Assembly: GCF_032854445.1 (NCBI RefSeq) | Contig: NC_088305.1 | Span: forward strand, 19,203,717 to 19,267,716 | Reading direction: 5' to 3' | DNA from: Liolophura sinensis | Taxonomy: Eukaryota > Mollusca > Polyplacophora > Chitonida > Chitonidae | DNA: 64,000 nt | Shown: in pieces, positions 27,901 to 42,900 of the stretch | Layout of the letters: every line of letters starts with the position of its first letter | Numbering within the stretch: position 1 is the first letter of the stretch | The notes under the pieces: model-generated | Seen by the model: the letters and a program-made list of their open reading frames with translations, nothing else | Told to the model about the DNA's origin: nothing | Databases searched by the model: none | Program-made: the position numbers and the translations under genes

Positions 27901-30858
27901 AAACTAGCTACCATTTCCTGCTCTCAGCTAGTACAACCATATCCTCAGTTTACCTTTACTTTGATCTTTAAGAAAGACATTAATAGCAAAATTAACTTCT
28001 ACCAGTACTAGAGCTTACCAGCAGATCCTTTTATAGACACATGTATGCACCTGTTTTATTCATACGTGGGAACTTTGATCTTCAAAAACAACCCTGTCCT
28101 AAGGTGCCAAGTCTTTTTGCTCCTCAGTGCTATAATACTCTGGCTTATTTTAAGTGATAACCAAGCTCTGGCTTATTTTAAGTGATAACCAAGCTCTGGC
28201 TTATTTTAAGTGATAACCAAGCTCTGGCTTATTTTAAGTGATAACCAAGCATAGTTGATAAGTGTGTATTTTCCACAGGTTGTAATTAAACCAAAGTTCT
28301 CTTTTCACTATAATTATTCTCCGACTTTTGAAGAAGACTAACGCATTGTTTCTTTCACAGGAAGGGTATTTCAGAACATTACTACAAAATACAACTGGGA
28401 TTGGAACATACATGTAGATGCACCACGCCAACCATGAGGCATACAATGTGTGCATGGGTTCAATCCCATCCTTGGCTGGTTGGAGTTTTCAGATTCCTAT
28501 ACACCCTTAACTTTCATGGCGCCTCTGAAAACGAATGAGCCAGTCTTGTGTAACCTACTTGTCTCCTACAAATATGACGTGCAAGTCTTGTGCAAATGTT
28601 GTAATTTACTGTAATGTAAGTTTTAGCCTCTTAAGCAATACTTCACGGCATTTATTCACCTTTAATTTATGAGTGCAATTTGTTGGGTGAAAGTTTGGGT
28701 TATTTACCACAGTTTTATCTACAAAATAATGTACATAAACAACCCAAAAAGCATATCTCAACAATGAATCTTCTTAAAATACAGGAAGGCTCAAGGCTTT
28801 GGGTGCTCTGAACATGTCCTTAACTGGCCCGACAAGGAATGACATTGGGGGGGGGGGGGAGGGGGGAGTGTCTTGGGGGAAATAAGACAAGTTAAAAAGA
28901 GGAGGGGAAAGTTTACAAGTATCTTGCTTCCTGGACGGACCATCCCCCAGCTGCTGGAAATTGGCAATTAGGCTTAGATAGCAGGATGCCTGTTAAACCT
29001 GAAGCCAGAGCAGTCATTATAATATGGATGATGAGAATGTTAGATAAGATTAAATTACCTACATCCTAGAGTGGATGATGTTAAAATGTTAGATAAGATG
29101 AAATTCCCTACATCCTAGAGTGGATGATGTTTAAGCCTTATATACACTCTGCCAGAAAACTTCTACAACCCCAGAGGCATGTTTAAATGCCAGGGACACC
29201 TGATCAGTACTGTTCAAAGTGGGACATGCATACATGCAGTAATGTCAGTGGGGTGAACAGCTTTTTAATTTTGGGCGCCGCTTCTATTTTCTTATTAAGG
29301 CTAATTTTCTCTTTTAGGCCACACCAATCTTAATTGTTGTTTTACGAGCAGAAAAAATCTTTTTTTCCATTTATTTTTCATCTAGTCTGTGAAAAATGTG
29401 AACTATTTAGGCAAAATTTTCTGTTGAAAACATATTTGCATAATCAGAAAACCTTGAAAAACAAGAAAATCTTATATATACCAAGATCGGACAAAATGAA
29501 ATGTTGGATTTTCAACATTTTTTTTTTTTTGGATTTTTTTTAGCGTCGACTCAAAAAGACAAAACAAAACTGATGTCGCCTTACATGTACTCTGTTCGCA
29601 TTTCTCCGTAATCTGGGGGACGTCAGCTTCAAGGAAGGCATATGGAAAAACCTAAACCCATATAACTTAGGGAACCACCTGATGTTTTAACCAACCATTC
29701 ATGTGTCTCGTCTGATCATGCACCTTGGAATATCACAGGCTGCAGTGAATTTAATTGATGAAAGTGTTTCATTTACCCATCTTTCTCTACCAGAGCCTTG
29801 TAATTATAAATTTGGGTCTTTCTGTAGCGTTATTTTGGGCATATTTCTTATGTCGATCAGCTCAAGCTTTGGGTGCCATTAAACTATATGAACTGGATGT
29901 CCCAAGCTGGCTTATAAAACATGATGTACGACACCCCCCCCCCCCTCCTCCTCCAAAAAAAGTCCTAAAAAAAAAAGCATACAAAATGTTGCACAATGCA
30001 ATACATACCACAGTTGCATTAGAGATATGCATGCATGCAGTGTGTAATGGAACTTAAAGGAGCTACAGACCTCTCATGACCTTGAAAATCGGTCAAGGTT
30101 AGCTATTAAATGAAAAACAATGTAATTCTCCTACAAGACTACGTTCACATGTGGCATGTACTGTATACAGAAAGCTCAGACAAATTCCTCAGCCGACTCA
30201 ATCTTTCTAAAGCCTATATACTTCCAAACTTAGATTTGGTAGCAAGGCTACCAAGAGCTTGCCAGTAGGAGACAAATAAATGCAAAACTTCAGCTCAATA
30301 CATGAAGTACTAAAATCGTGAATTTGGTAATTTACGGTAATTAATACGCACACAGAGTATCAGCGAATTAACATCCATCTTGTGTCACAGTGCTCTATAT
30401 GCATGTAAAACCACTAACATTTTGCTTAAGATTGCTTTCCCTGTTAATGGACGCCAACGCTGATGTTTCAGGGTACGACATAAGTTACGTACTTTGTACA
30501 GGCGAGCTAAAAACGCATTGTTTAACTCGTCTGTAATCTCACATCGTTTAAACTGACTGTTCTGTTGGATACCAGATGCCAAGAGGGTTGTAAGCTCAGT
30601 TAATTACTTGAAAATGATTGGTTGTTAATAGGGCATGAATTATCCTGATGTGTGTTTAGTTTCCTGCATGTACAACCATCCCATCCCTGCTACTTATAAC
30701 CCTGATGACAAAGCAGGATTAGCAGGATTAGCTACTCAGTATTAATACTTCCACTAACACTCTCAGAATCAGACAAAACCATTTTACTTCATATCGTTTA
30801 AAAATTTGCACCAAAAGTGGAAGAAAGTGCCAAACACACTGCAAAGCTTTGTATCTCC

Positions 30859-30920
<62 letters not shown>

Positions 30921-33900
30921 TTATTTTCAGAGGTTAACAAACTCACTCAATATGACAGTATTGATCTTCTCTGAGGCCCTCCATTCACTCACACAACCAC
31001 TCTGCAGTCACACGGGTTATTAAAAAAAAAATAATAAAACAACGCATTAATCAGCACAAAGTTATACATGAAAATAAAGATATTCTTATAATTATTATTA
31101 TTATTATTATTATTATTATTTATGCAGTTGTCAATTTTAGGTCATGTACAATGTATCTATAAAAATATGTGTGTAAAAGTAAATTTCATGTTTAGTGCTT
31201 TGCACTTCTGCCTGCATCCCTTGTGAGCCTTGCAAATCCAGCATTGACCTATCTGGGAGCTCCCGATTAGTTTATTTTGATGAGAAAATGTCGGAAAAGC
31301 ATGAGGTATTTCCCTCAAGGCTAAATCCTCAGTCCAGTATTATACTATTCTACCTTAATGACACCTCAGCATCCTCTGACATTTTCAATTTCACAATATC
31401 TGCCTTTGACATGAGTGATAGTCCGTATGTACAACCATGTCCTTTTGCTCCTACAAGCACTGAGACTGTATCCACAATGGCTAAGGATTGAACTTCGTAA
31501 AATACACGATTGACTGACATCACATTGCTTGTCCCTGAATATCAGTGAACAAAATGTGCGCATAATGACACATCCAAAAACAGGGTACTTTATCATTCTA
31601 TTTGATCATCCTATCTGATTGGTGTTGAAATAGCCAGCCCGCAGGAACACAACTTTTGAGGCCTTTACTTTTATAATTCCTGGGTATCCTGGGAAGCACA
31701 ATCGCATATTAACTTTATCTGTAAGAATCCAAGAATAATGGCATTCTAAGCCAGATTGAAAAAGCAAAGCAATAAAAAAAAATATTAAAAAAAAATAATA
31801 ATAATAAAAACACTGGTTATTGTATACCACTCTTTGGTATACCATATGAATGTTCTAAAATTTTGTCCATGACAATGTTGCATATTATACCTGGTGTTTT
31901 GAGGTATACATGAAAATAGGATTTAAGCTACTGGCTACTGGAAAATTTAAGCTCTAGCACTCACAGTAATATTTTATCACATTTATTTGCCTATAAAAAT
32001 TGTAGTTTTTTTTTTTTAGCTGTCCCTCACATGTGCTAATGTCCTAATCTTCACCATCATTTTCATCATAATTGTAGACATAAATTCCTTAGACGAAAGT
32101 GCTTTAATGGTTGAAAAGGTTGAAGATTTACAGTAGTTAATTATCTATTGCTCCATGTCATTCAAGATACTACCTTCATAAAACTCTGCATGTCCAACTC
32201 TGCAATATCCATCCTTGTTTCTCACAAATTTTGTCACAAAAGTTCGACTCTCCTTCATCACAAACTTATCCAGCTGTTCACAACACAACCAGATGCTCAC
32301 TAATATCTAACCAGATAAATTTCTATTCTTTCAATCTTTGATTTTAGATCAAATTTATGAGGTGGCCAACATTTTAGTATATATATATGGCCCAAAAATG
32401 ACCACTAAATGTGTATTTCAAATTGTGACTTGAGTCAGAAATGGCTTTGTGGATTGAATAAAGCCCCACGTCTGAAGCAGTAAGTCACCTCCCAAGACAA
32501 ACCTCATACCCACAGCTAACATGCTCACTCCCCATCCTCACACAGTTTCTCTATTCACCTAGCCAAAGCACTGTCAGGTTCCTGACAGAAGCTTAAACCC
32601 TTCACTCAGGACAATCTGACCAGTGTTCTTGCCCACAGCTTGACCATCTGTTGACCATTTAAAGTTCTGCCCTAATAAACAACCGTTTCTGGACATCCCC
32701 TTGTGATAAGGTTTTCACTGGGTAGAACTTCCTCATGTCTTCATAAACAATCCCCAGGCAAAACCATTATGTGTCTTTGCCCAGTGTTCTATTCTGTTTC
32801 AGACTGTCTCTGCTCTGTGCAAATTTCAAACAACTTTCAGTCACATGATGTTCTGGTCACTGTATAAAGTCTTTGTCCAGTGTTCTTTTTTACCTGCCCA
32901 CGGTCATATGAATCAAAAAGAAAGTTTACAAGTACATGAGGTTCCAACACACTGTACATATAAGTCTTTGTCCAGTGTTCTACATATTCTACCTCAGTCC
33001 CATGTCATAAATCACACAGAAAGTTTACAGGTACATGAGGTTCCAACACACTGTACATGTAAGTCTTTGTTCAGTGTTCTACATATTCTACCTCAGTCCC
33101 ATGTCATAATAAGAAAGTTTACAGGTGCATGAGGTTCCAACATACTGTACATATAAGTCTTTGTCCAGTGTTCTACATATTCTACCTCAGTCCCATGTCA
33201 TAAATCACACAGAAAGTTTACAGGTACATGAGGTTCCAACACACTGTACATGTAAGTCTTTGTTCAGTGTTCTACATATTCTACCTCAGTCCCATGTCAT
33301 AAATCACACAGAAAGTTTACAGGTGCATGAGGTTCCAACACACTGTACATATAAGTCTTTGTCCAGTGTTCTACATATTCTACCTCAGTCCCATGTCATA
33401 AATCACACAGAAAGTTTACACGTGCATGCAGTTCCAACATACTGTACATATAAGTCTTTGTTCAGTGTTCTACATATTCTACCTCAGTCCCATGTCATAA
33501 ATCACACAGAAAGTTTACACGTGCATGCAGTTCCAACATACTGTACATATAAGTCTTTGTTCAGTGTTCTACATATTCTACCTCAGTCCCATGTCATAAA
33601 TCACACAGAAAGTTTACACGTGCATGCAGTTCCAACATACTGTACATATAAGTCTTTGTTCAGTGTTCTACATATTCTACCTCAGTCACATGTCATAATA
33701 AGAAAGTTTACAGGTGCATGAGGTTCCAACACACTGTACATATAAGTCTTTGTCCAGTGTTCTACATATTCTACCTCAGTCCCATGTCATAAATCACACA
33801 GAAAGTTTACAGGTACATGAGGTTCCAACACACTGTACATGTAAGTCTTTGTTCAGTGTTCTACATATTCTACCTCAGTCCCATGTCATAAATCACACAG

Positions 33901-36900
33901 AAAGTTTACAAGTACATGAGGTTCCAACACACTGTACATATAAGTCTTTGCCCAGTGTTCTACATATTCTATCTCAGTCCCATGTCATAAATCACACAGA
34001 AAGTTCACATGTGTGTGAGGTTCCAACACACTGTACATGTAAGTCTTTGTCCAGTGTTCTACATATTCTACCTCAGTCCCATGTCATAAATCACACAGAA
34101 AGTTTACAGGTACATGAGGTTCCAACACACTGTACATGTAAGTCTTTGTTCAGTGTTCTACATATTCTACCTCAGTCCCAGGTCATAAATCACACAGAAA
34201 GTTTACAAGTACATGAGGTTCCAACACACTGTACATGTAAGTCTTTGTCCAGTGTTCTACATATTCTACCTCAGTCCCAGGTCATAAATCACACAGAAAG
34301 TTTACAAGTACATGAGGTTCCAACACACTGTACATATAAGTCTTTGTCCAGTGTTCTACATATTCTACCTCAGTCCCATGTCATAAATCACACAGAAAGT
34401 TTACAGGTACATGAGGTTCCAACACACTGTACATGTAAGTCTTTGTTCAGTGTTCTACATATTCTACCTCAGTCCCATGTCATAAATCACACAGAAAGTT
34501 TACAGGTACATGAGGTTCCAACACACTGTACATGTAAGTCTTTGTTCAGTGTTCTACATATTCTACCTCAGTCCCATGTCATAAATCACACAGAAAGTTT
34601 ACAGGTGCATGAGGTTCCAACACACTGTACATATAAGTCTTTGTTCAGTGTTCTACATATTCTACCTCAGTCACATGTCATAATAAGAAAGTTTACATGT
34701 GTGTGAGGTTCCAACACACTGTACATATAAGTCTTTGTCCAGTGTTCTACATGTTCTACCTCAGTCCCATGTCATAAATCACACAGAAAGTTTACATGTA
34801 CATGAAGTTTCAAGTTTATCTTTTGAGAAGAAATGTAGATTTAGAAGTGAAATAGTATTTCAAGAGGTTCAGAAATTGTTCACACAATTTTCCCATTCTC
34901 TAAAGTTAAGATAGCAGACAACCCTTAAGTGGAAAGAAAAACATATATATATAAACACAGATGTACACATGCCCCATTATAGAAATCATATAAACATCAA
35001 AGTCCACAAAACTTGTCCCGAGCCTTGCTTCTTCAACCTCTGCAAGGAATGTCACAGGAAAATGGGAAAACCATAGCTTATCTCATTATTTACATGTTCC
35101 TGGAGTCATGGCAGTTATAAAGGGTTCCAAACTTTCCAATTTCAGCAGGGAGAGTGTGCAATACATCTGACATTTGATACTGGTTAAGTTATATGCTAGT
35201 GCAACTATCCTTCTGTATAAAGCTATGAGGGTGTAGTACAATTTTGTGTTTGTTCTACAGCATAATAATGTTATTAAAGCGTTAAGTTGAACAAACCAGT
35301 TAAGGTACTTTTACATGTATCTTTAAAGTGACATTCATTAAAATTCAAAAATGACATCTGAATGATTTTAAAGCGTTTTTTTTTGGGGGAGGGGGGGCGG
35401 GGGATTATTTTTTTATTTTTTTTTTGGATTTTTGATATACCAGTTGTATTTGGTTGAAGAGATTGTGTGTGATTGATGTAAATGTACTCAACTTGTCTCA
35501 TGTGGAATACAGATGTGAGGCTGAGGGTTAAGTACATGTATAGTAAGACCAGCTGAAACAAAATCCCACTTTTCACTTTATCGCCTTAACTAATTATGAA
35601 GTCACCAGACAACATCCATAGTTGCAGAATCCATCCCGAAAACTTAAAGTCATTGGCCATGCAATGAAGAATTTTTGGGATTCAACTTTGGAATATCATC
35701 CTGGGTGAGGTGCCCTGACACCACCACCCTCATCCTGGGTGACGTGCCCTAACACCACCTCCCTCATCCTGGGTGACGTGCTCTGACACCACCACCCTCA
35801 TCCTGGGTGACGTGCCCTAACACCACCACCCTCATGATGGGTGACGTGCCCTGACACCACCACCCTCATCCTGGGCGACGTGCCCTGACACCACCACCCT
35901 TATCCTGGGTGACGTGTCCTGACACCACCACTCTCATCCTGGGTTACGTGCCCTGACACCACCACTCTCATCCTGGGTGGCATGCCCTGACACCACCACT
36001 CTCATCATGGGTGACGTGCCCTGACACCACCACCCTCATCCTGGGTGACGTGCCCTGACACCACCACCCTCATCCTGGGTGACGTGCCCTGACACCACCA
36101 CCCTCATCCTGGGTGACGTGCCCTGACACCACCACCCTCATCCTGGGTGACGTGTCCTGACACCACCACTCTCATCCTGGGTGACGTGCCCTGACACCAC
36201 CACTCTCATCATGGGTGAAGTGTCCTGACACCACCACCCTTATCCTGGGTGACGTGCCCTGACACCACCACTCTCATCCTGGGTGACGTGCCCTGACACC
36301 ACCACCCTCATCCTGGGTGACGTGCCCTGACACCACCACCCTCATCCTGGGTGAAGCATCCTGACACCACCACCGTCATCCTGGGTGACATGCCCTGACA
36401 CCACCACCGTCATCCTGGGTGATGTGCCCTGACACCAGCAACTTGTGGCACTGGCCAGCTTAATACTGCATTTTAACATATACTATAATTCACATTATTC
36501 ATACCTGATGACTTATATTCTCTAAAATATTTAGTGCAGTGGATTTTTTTAGGTAATTCAATAAATGAAAATCATCTTTTGTGCGTAATTTTCGTTATTG
36601 TATACAACCCACCTATGTTATAATGCACATTTACTTTGATGATGTCTGGCACAAAGAGATTTAATAAAGTCAAAACACAAAATTCCCATACTATGAGACA
36701 TTTGCCTGTGGTAGATTAAACAACAGACTATATTTTAACTCTTTATCAGAGAGAGAGAAGGGTATTCTGTGGGTCTGGTGTAATAGGGGAGTGTTTAAAC
36801 CCTTGTGTCTGGGTATCTCTCCCAACCCCTCCCACCATCCTTCTAGAAGACAGCACTTACATATGCCCCACCCTAAAGATAGGGTGACTCAAAAGTTCCA

Positions 36901-39900
36901 ACATCAAGGCAACAAAGACAGAATATATGTGTCAAAAACAGACTTTGGTATACCAGCTGTGAAACAAATTACATAGACGTTCCAAGTCAGTCACTGCAAG
37001 GCCAATTAACAAAACATTCAGCATAAACCACCAAAGAACTAAGAAAGTAAATAAAGTACTAAAATTAAAGATTGATTAATGCAAATTAAGAGAATCAGTC
37101 AACAGTTTTCAATGATGATGAAAAGCTGCAAGGAATGGTCTAGGTGAATGTCTGTATGTATGGATGTATGTATGTATGGATGTATGTATGAATGTAAATA
37201 TGTATGTATGAATGTATGTATGTGTGAATGTGTGTGTTGTCTGTGTGTGCGTGTAGGTGTAGGTGTGAGTGTATGAAAGTATGTATGAATGTAAATATGA
37301 ATGTATGTATGTATGTATGTAGGTGTGCGTGTATGTATGCAAGTGTGAGTTTATGAATGTATGTATGAGTGAATGTATGTATGTATGAATGTATGTATGT
37401 ATGCATGTATGTATTGAAATTGTGAATCATGTTAGCATATAAGTTACTGATAATCTAAATACGTTTCTCTGTACAAAGTCACTCTTTGTACACACATGAA
37501 CTTTTAAACTCAAACATTTTTCATTTAGTGGTGTGTTTTATGCAAGTCACTACCAAACTTTCTCACGTGTGAATTAACCGTTCTGAAATCTTGCTTTACA
37601 TGAAATGTTTCCATTTTACCACTCAAATCGCCAGAAGATTTTAGGCCAAAATGAGGTTCAAGCAGATTTTCCTCTTCCACCAGGTGGTGCAGCAGTACAA
37701 TATGATTTTCACGGTGTAAGTCTTTTGTTGCCCGATGTCTTCATACACGCATATGGTACTCAATGTGACATCATATGTCACAGTGATGCAGCAGTAGAAT
37801 GTTTAGTGTCACTAAAATGACATAATACGTCCCACATTGGCCGGTATCCCATTATAAAAGAGATGTCTGTACAGGCATGCGGAACATTTATTTTAACAAG
37901 CTCTATTTTTCTGTTAGTTTGGCAGGTCAGTTTATTTTCTGAAGAATGAATTGTATGGTACCACATGTGAAACTTATATGCAGGATACTGGTAGTGAATA
38001 TTTATCAAAAAATTAATTTTCAAAATAAAATTTTCAAGTTTATTTTAAATTTGCAATTATTAATGCAAATTTACACTGCATCTTTTCATGAATAATTTCC
38101 AAACTGCAGAAAGTTTTAAATGAAGAAGAAAAATGCAGGAAAAAACTCCAAAGGTTAAAATGATGATTTCAGATCAAAAGTAAAAGCATTTGGGTAGGGT
38201 GGTTTGTATAAAGTGGGTATACAAGTAGAGCTGTACAGGTAGGGTTATAATGTAACTCATGCTATAGGTTAGCACATGTACCATGGTGCAGTCACCAGCC
38301 ATAGGCATCTTGAGTCCATCTATTGCCATATGCTAAACTGCCTCTAGAGTGCCCTTAACAGTGTCGCATGCCAAAGGAGGTACATGCAAGGGGCACCTGT
38401 AAGGCTATAAAGTGGACAGACGGACAGTCACACTGATAATACATGTACTGTAATTCTTCAGTGTGGTAATTAAATCTTAAAACAGTTTCAAATCGTTCTG
38501 AAAAAAAACTAGTCTTTGGTATAATCAGCCTATAACAAAAATACCAATATCCGGGCAATGTGGACAATATTTTTGAACAGTAAACCTGTCAACTGGAATC
38601 TTTATAAACAAGCCCAACTTTCAGCATCTGCCAAATCTGACCTTGATCTAGCGAGGGCGTGTCTCTGACAAAGACATTAGCTGTCACAGGAATTGACAGC
38701 AGACTTACAGGCCGCCTCTGGTAAAATTTTTGACACAAAATAATAAACAAACGCAGTGTGTATACAGCCAGTTCATCTGTAACGTGCACCTGTATGCAAT
38801 GTGCATTTAAACCAGAGGATGACTTCAGCACTGCACGCAAACGCATTTAGAATTCTCCACTGGATATTATTGTGTGAACAATCTACATCAGAATCTGGCA
38901 AGGCCACACAAATTTAAACTGTTGTTTTAGGGGAAGAATAATTTTCCTCCAATTTTGGAGGAGGGTACAAAAAGAAAGCTGAAAAATCTTCTCATATGCG
39001 GGAAATGTGGATTTGTCCCAGCAAATTGTCAAGATTTGACAACATTTAAACGTGAGTTTTCAGTTTCATTTTTATGCAATTTTTTTTTAATTTTTTAATG
39101 TTAGTTTGCCTGCAAAACACCAAATAAAATTGGTATGGCCTAAGCAGTTTTTATAACAATAAACTCATACTGGACATATGGATGTTTCTGATCACATTTT
39201 TTGCAGTCAGACAAATGCAGTGCAGACGTGCAGACGTGCAGACAAATCTACATAACGAATGCATAACTATGCTGCATGCTGCATATGGTGCAGACAGACA
39301 CACAAGCTTACTGTCACCAAGACTCCTCAAGCAGTAAGAGTGGAGGAATCCACAATTTCACTGTCCAAGGCTGGGTTTGAACCCGTACCTTGTGTCTCCT
39401 AGCACAACAAAGATAATTGCCTCTAGCCACTGCACTCTTCCTCTGACAAGTTTAAGTGCAATTGTATCATGACTATCCCATTCTTGAACCCGCTTTACGA
39501 CTGGACCAGCTAAAAGGATTAACAAAAGGAGGTCAATCAGATACCTGGCGAAGGGCAGTATGATTATATTCCCAAGAAAAAGGTAATTTCATGCTTCCCA
39601 ATCATATACATGTATATGAAAAATTAGGGCACAGTGTATGTAGGTCTTAAAGAGAAAATATAAAGATTCATGAGAAAAGCTCAATGAAAACATTTGTGTA
39701 CGGTAGGGTAATTTTTAAAATTTTGGTGCAAGATTAAGCAAAACAAAAATGTGTCATTATAGTCTAAATCCTTCTGGCCTAAATCCTTCTTGCCTAAATC
39801 CTTCTTGCCTAAATCCTTCTTGTCTAAAGCCTTGCCTTAAACCTTCTGGCCTTAAACCTGGCCTTAAACCTTCTGGCCTAAGACCTGGCCTTAAACCTTC

Positions 39901-42900
39901 TGGCCTCAGACCTTCTTGTCTAAAACCTTCTGGCTTAAATCATTCTGGCCTAAATCATTCTGGCCTTGCAATTTAATTAACAGGTACGAAGACAAACAGG
40001 GAGAGCAGGAAACTCTTCCATGCATGTGCTTTCAGTGCAAGCATCCTAACACCTGAAGGTCTGTAAGATAGCACAGTAATGCACATCACAACTTTCTTAA
40101 ATGAACCAAAACACAACCTTATCTGATTCCTTCATGCCTATCAGCACCATGTCATTCTACACCTCTGTGCATACCCTCCACACCTACATGATGTTAGAGC
40201 CCGTGGTTTACATGTTCACAAAACAAGAACATAGACTGACAAGTTAACCACTCATTTCCTTCCCACTTCCCCTTCTCCACCACCCACCAAACAGAATGCA
40301 AACAAATTCCCTGCCGGTTTAACTCATGGCAGAATTCATGGCAATTTAATCTTAGATTTAGACATAATCAGGTTGTTTCTCAATTCCTTTTTTCAAGGCA
40401 AATATTAAAGTGATAAAATATAAGTTGTATCAGAGATTAATGTGCTTTATTTCTCACAGACGTAAACAGCCTAAATAATCACTTAGATAATACGTAAGCT
40501 TACATCTAAAAGAATCACCTTCTACTTCTGTTAAAAGTATAAATGGAAATGAAACAACCACACAGTCTTCTTCCCTGATAAAATAGTCTTTAATTCTTTT
40601 TTTATCTGTTTCTTTATTGGAATGCTGTAACTTTTCCAGTATTTTGAGAATTTGATTCCCGTACTATACCAGCCCGAAAACCCTACTGATCAAGCTCAGG
40701 ATTTGGCAGAAAACTCCTGCTGTTCGAAAAATCGACGCTGCTCATTCCTCGTCAGCAGATAGCCGAATCACACTGACATGAAAATCACAACACGGCAAGT
40801 AGTTGACCTGTTTCAAGCAGAAAAACGCAAGTTTACCAACTCTCTTCACAACTTTGCCAAAACCGCAGCTGTTTCTGATTTATTACATCTGCAGTGTTTT
40901 GATCACATGATCCATCCAGAATTTAGGTCAAAGGTCATTGTCTACATCTTCATTCCAGGTTCCGCTGATAATGTCTAAAGCAGACATACCCCTGGGAGCT
41001 AAAAATAAATTTGTGTTTATTTTTGCTGAAAATGTTTTGCCAATTCAGCACTCACGAAAAAAAAAATGTGTTATCCATTAGTTCACACATTGAGTAGTTT
41101 AAGTTTTTACGCAAACAGGAAGAAGAAGTGTTTCTTTTTTTCTGCTTACATGTAATAAATACATTACATGTGTCCATATGTTTGTTAAATTTGCCGTCTT
41201 TTATACAGACTCTCGTTGTGTCCTTCAAAAAAACTGAAGAAACAGAATCAAATGTTATCCGCTGGTATTCTGGGGTTGAAATTAACTACAAAATGTCACT
41301 GGCCAATGACATCTGCGTCCTTTGAGACCTGCTGATCTTCCTACAATATACATATGTACTTTCATCTTAATATGCAGAATTTATAGTAGAAACCATATAT
41401 ACAAGTAGGTAAGGTATGGTCACTGGTTCTGAATTAAGTCTTGATAAAGTATCAGTCAGTCGGAACAGTGCTTGTTTAACTCTACTGGCCTGAACAATAT
41501 TCCATTGGCCTCAGACCAGCGTTAATTTCGAACCCTGATTGATACTACATGATAATCTGCATTCTGAAATTTGACTGAATGCTGCAACAAAGTGCAGGTT
41601 GTGCTACATGGACATATCTACCATGGTGACACAATACCTCCAGTATTAGCTGCCATGGACCAGCCCTGATAGCACAGTTGGTAGAGCATCCGCTTCAGGA
41701 GCGATAGATCCAGGGGTCAATCCTGGGTCGAGTCATACCGAAGACCTTAAAAGAGGAAGTTGTAACTCCCTCGCTTGGCATTTAGCATGAAGGAGATAGT
41801 GCAACAACTGGTTGACCTGTATCAGTATAACGGCTTGGGCGGGGCGCCTTACTTGCCTTCGGTAAGGCATCTCAATGAAGCAGCACTAGATTAAAGAGTG
41901 GTGGAAATCCTTCCTGCAACAAGGAGGCACATTACATGTGCTCTAAGGATTCTTTCGTCGTCATATGACTGAAAAATTGTGTGACGTTAAACCCCAAGCA
42001 CTCACTCATCCCAAGCCCTGAAACCCAAGAACACTCACTCACTCACTAGCTGCCATGGAAGCTACAGGTGCATATTAACAACGCATATTAAAATTGTCAC
42101 CTGTGTGTAATATTGATAATGACGTCCTAACAGTGCATCTTAAATACGTAATTTCAGAAGCAAAGATAGGCCATAAAATATTATGTTTTTGTGCTGAAAC
42201 TTCCATTTTTCCACAAGGATATAATTTTACTTTACAAACAAACCTGAAAACACCAATTTTTCAAAAAACTACAGCTTTCAGAATCAGGCCAAATAAGTGA
42301 CTTGATCATGGACGAAACATTTTATTTATTTATTTGATTGTTTTTTCACGCCGTACTCAAGAATATTTAACTTATACGACTGCAGCCAGCATTATGGTGG
42401 GAGGAAACCCACGACCATCCACAGGTTGCTGGAAGACCTTCCCACTTACAGCCAGAGAGGTAGTCAATATGAGCTGGACATGAACTCACAGCGACCACAT
42501 TGGCAAGAGGCTCCCGGGTCATTACGCTGCAAACAAAATATTAAATCAAATATCTGTACATGCCTGAACTATGACTTGGGAAGTTGCTTTACATTGCATA
42601 TGGACATTTAAACATTACTTGAGGAAAACGCAAATTATCCATGACCTAATAGCTTTGGCAGCCAAGTCAAGAAGAAGTCTTTGGTCCTGACTGTGTCATC
42701 TAGAATAAAAGACATTGTCATTTTAATCATAGCGTTCGTTAATGACTGTGTGGCTGACACTGTAATGAGGTGTGTAGATGTACATGTACATGCCTGTGTG
42801 TATGCTTGAGGTTTAACGTCATACTAAACAATTTTTCAGTCATATGACGATGAGGTGTCATCAGGTGTGTGCACATATACTGTGTCTTCTTGAGGCAGGG

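Noticed and set aside
31195-31491. 98-codon plus-strand ORF
   Set aside because: About the length expected by chance in 64 kb over six frames. There is no recognisable domain or splice signals.
32845-34914. Chain of plus-strand ORFs with a 33-residue repeat, as if a repetitive protein
   Set aside because: They follow the 99-bp unit and break at the 94-bp units. There is no start context, no splice structure and no match to a family.
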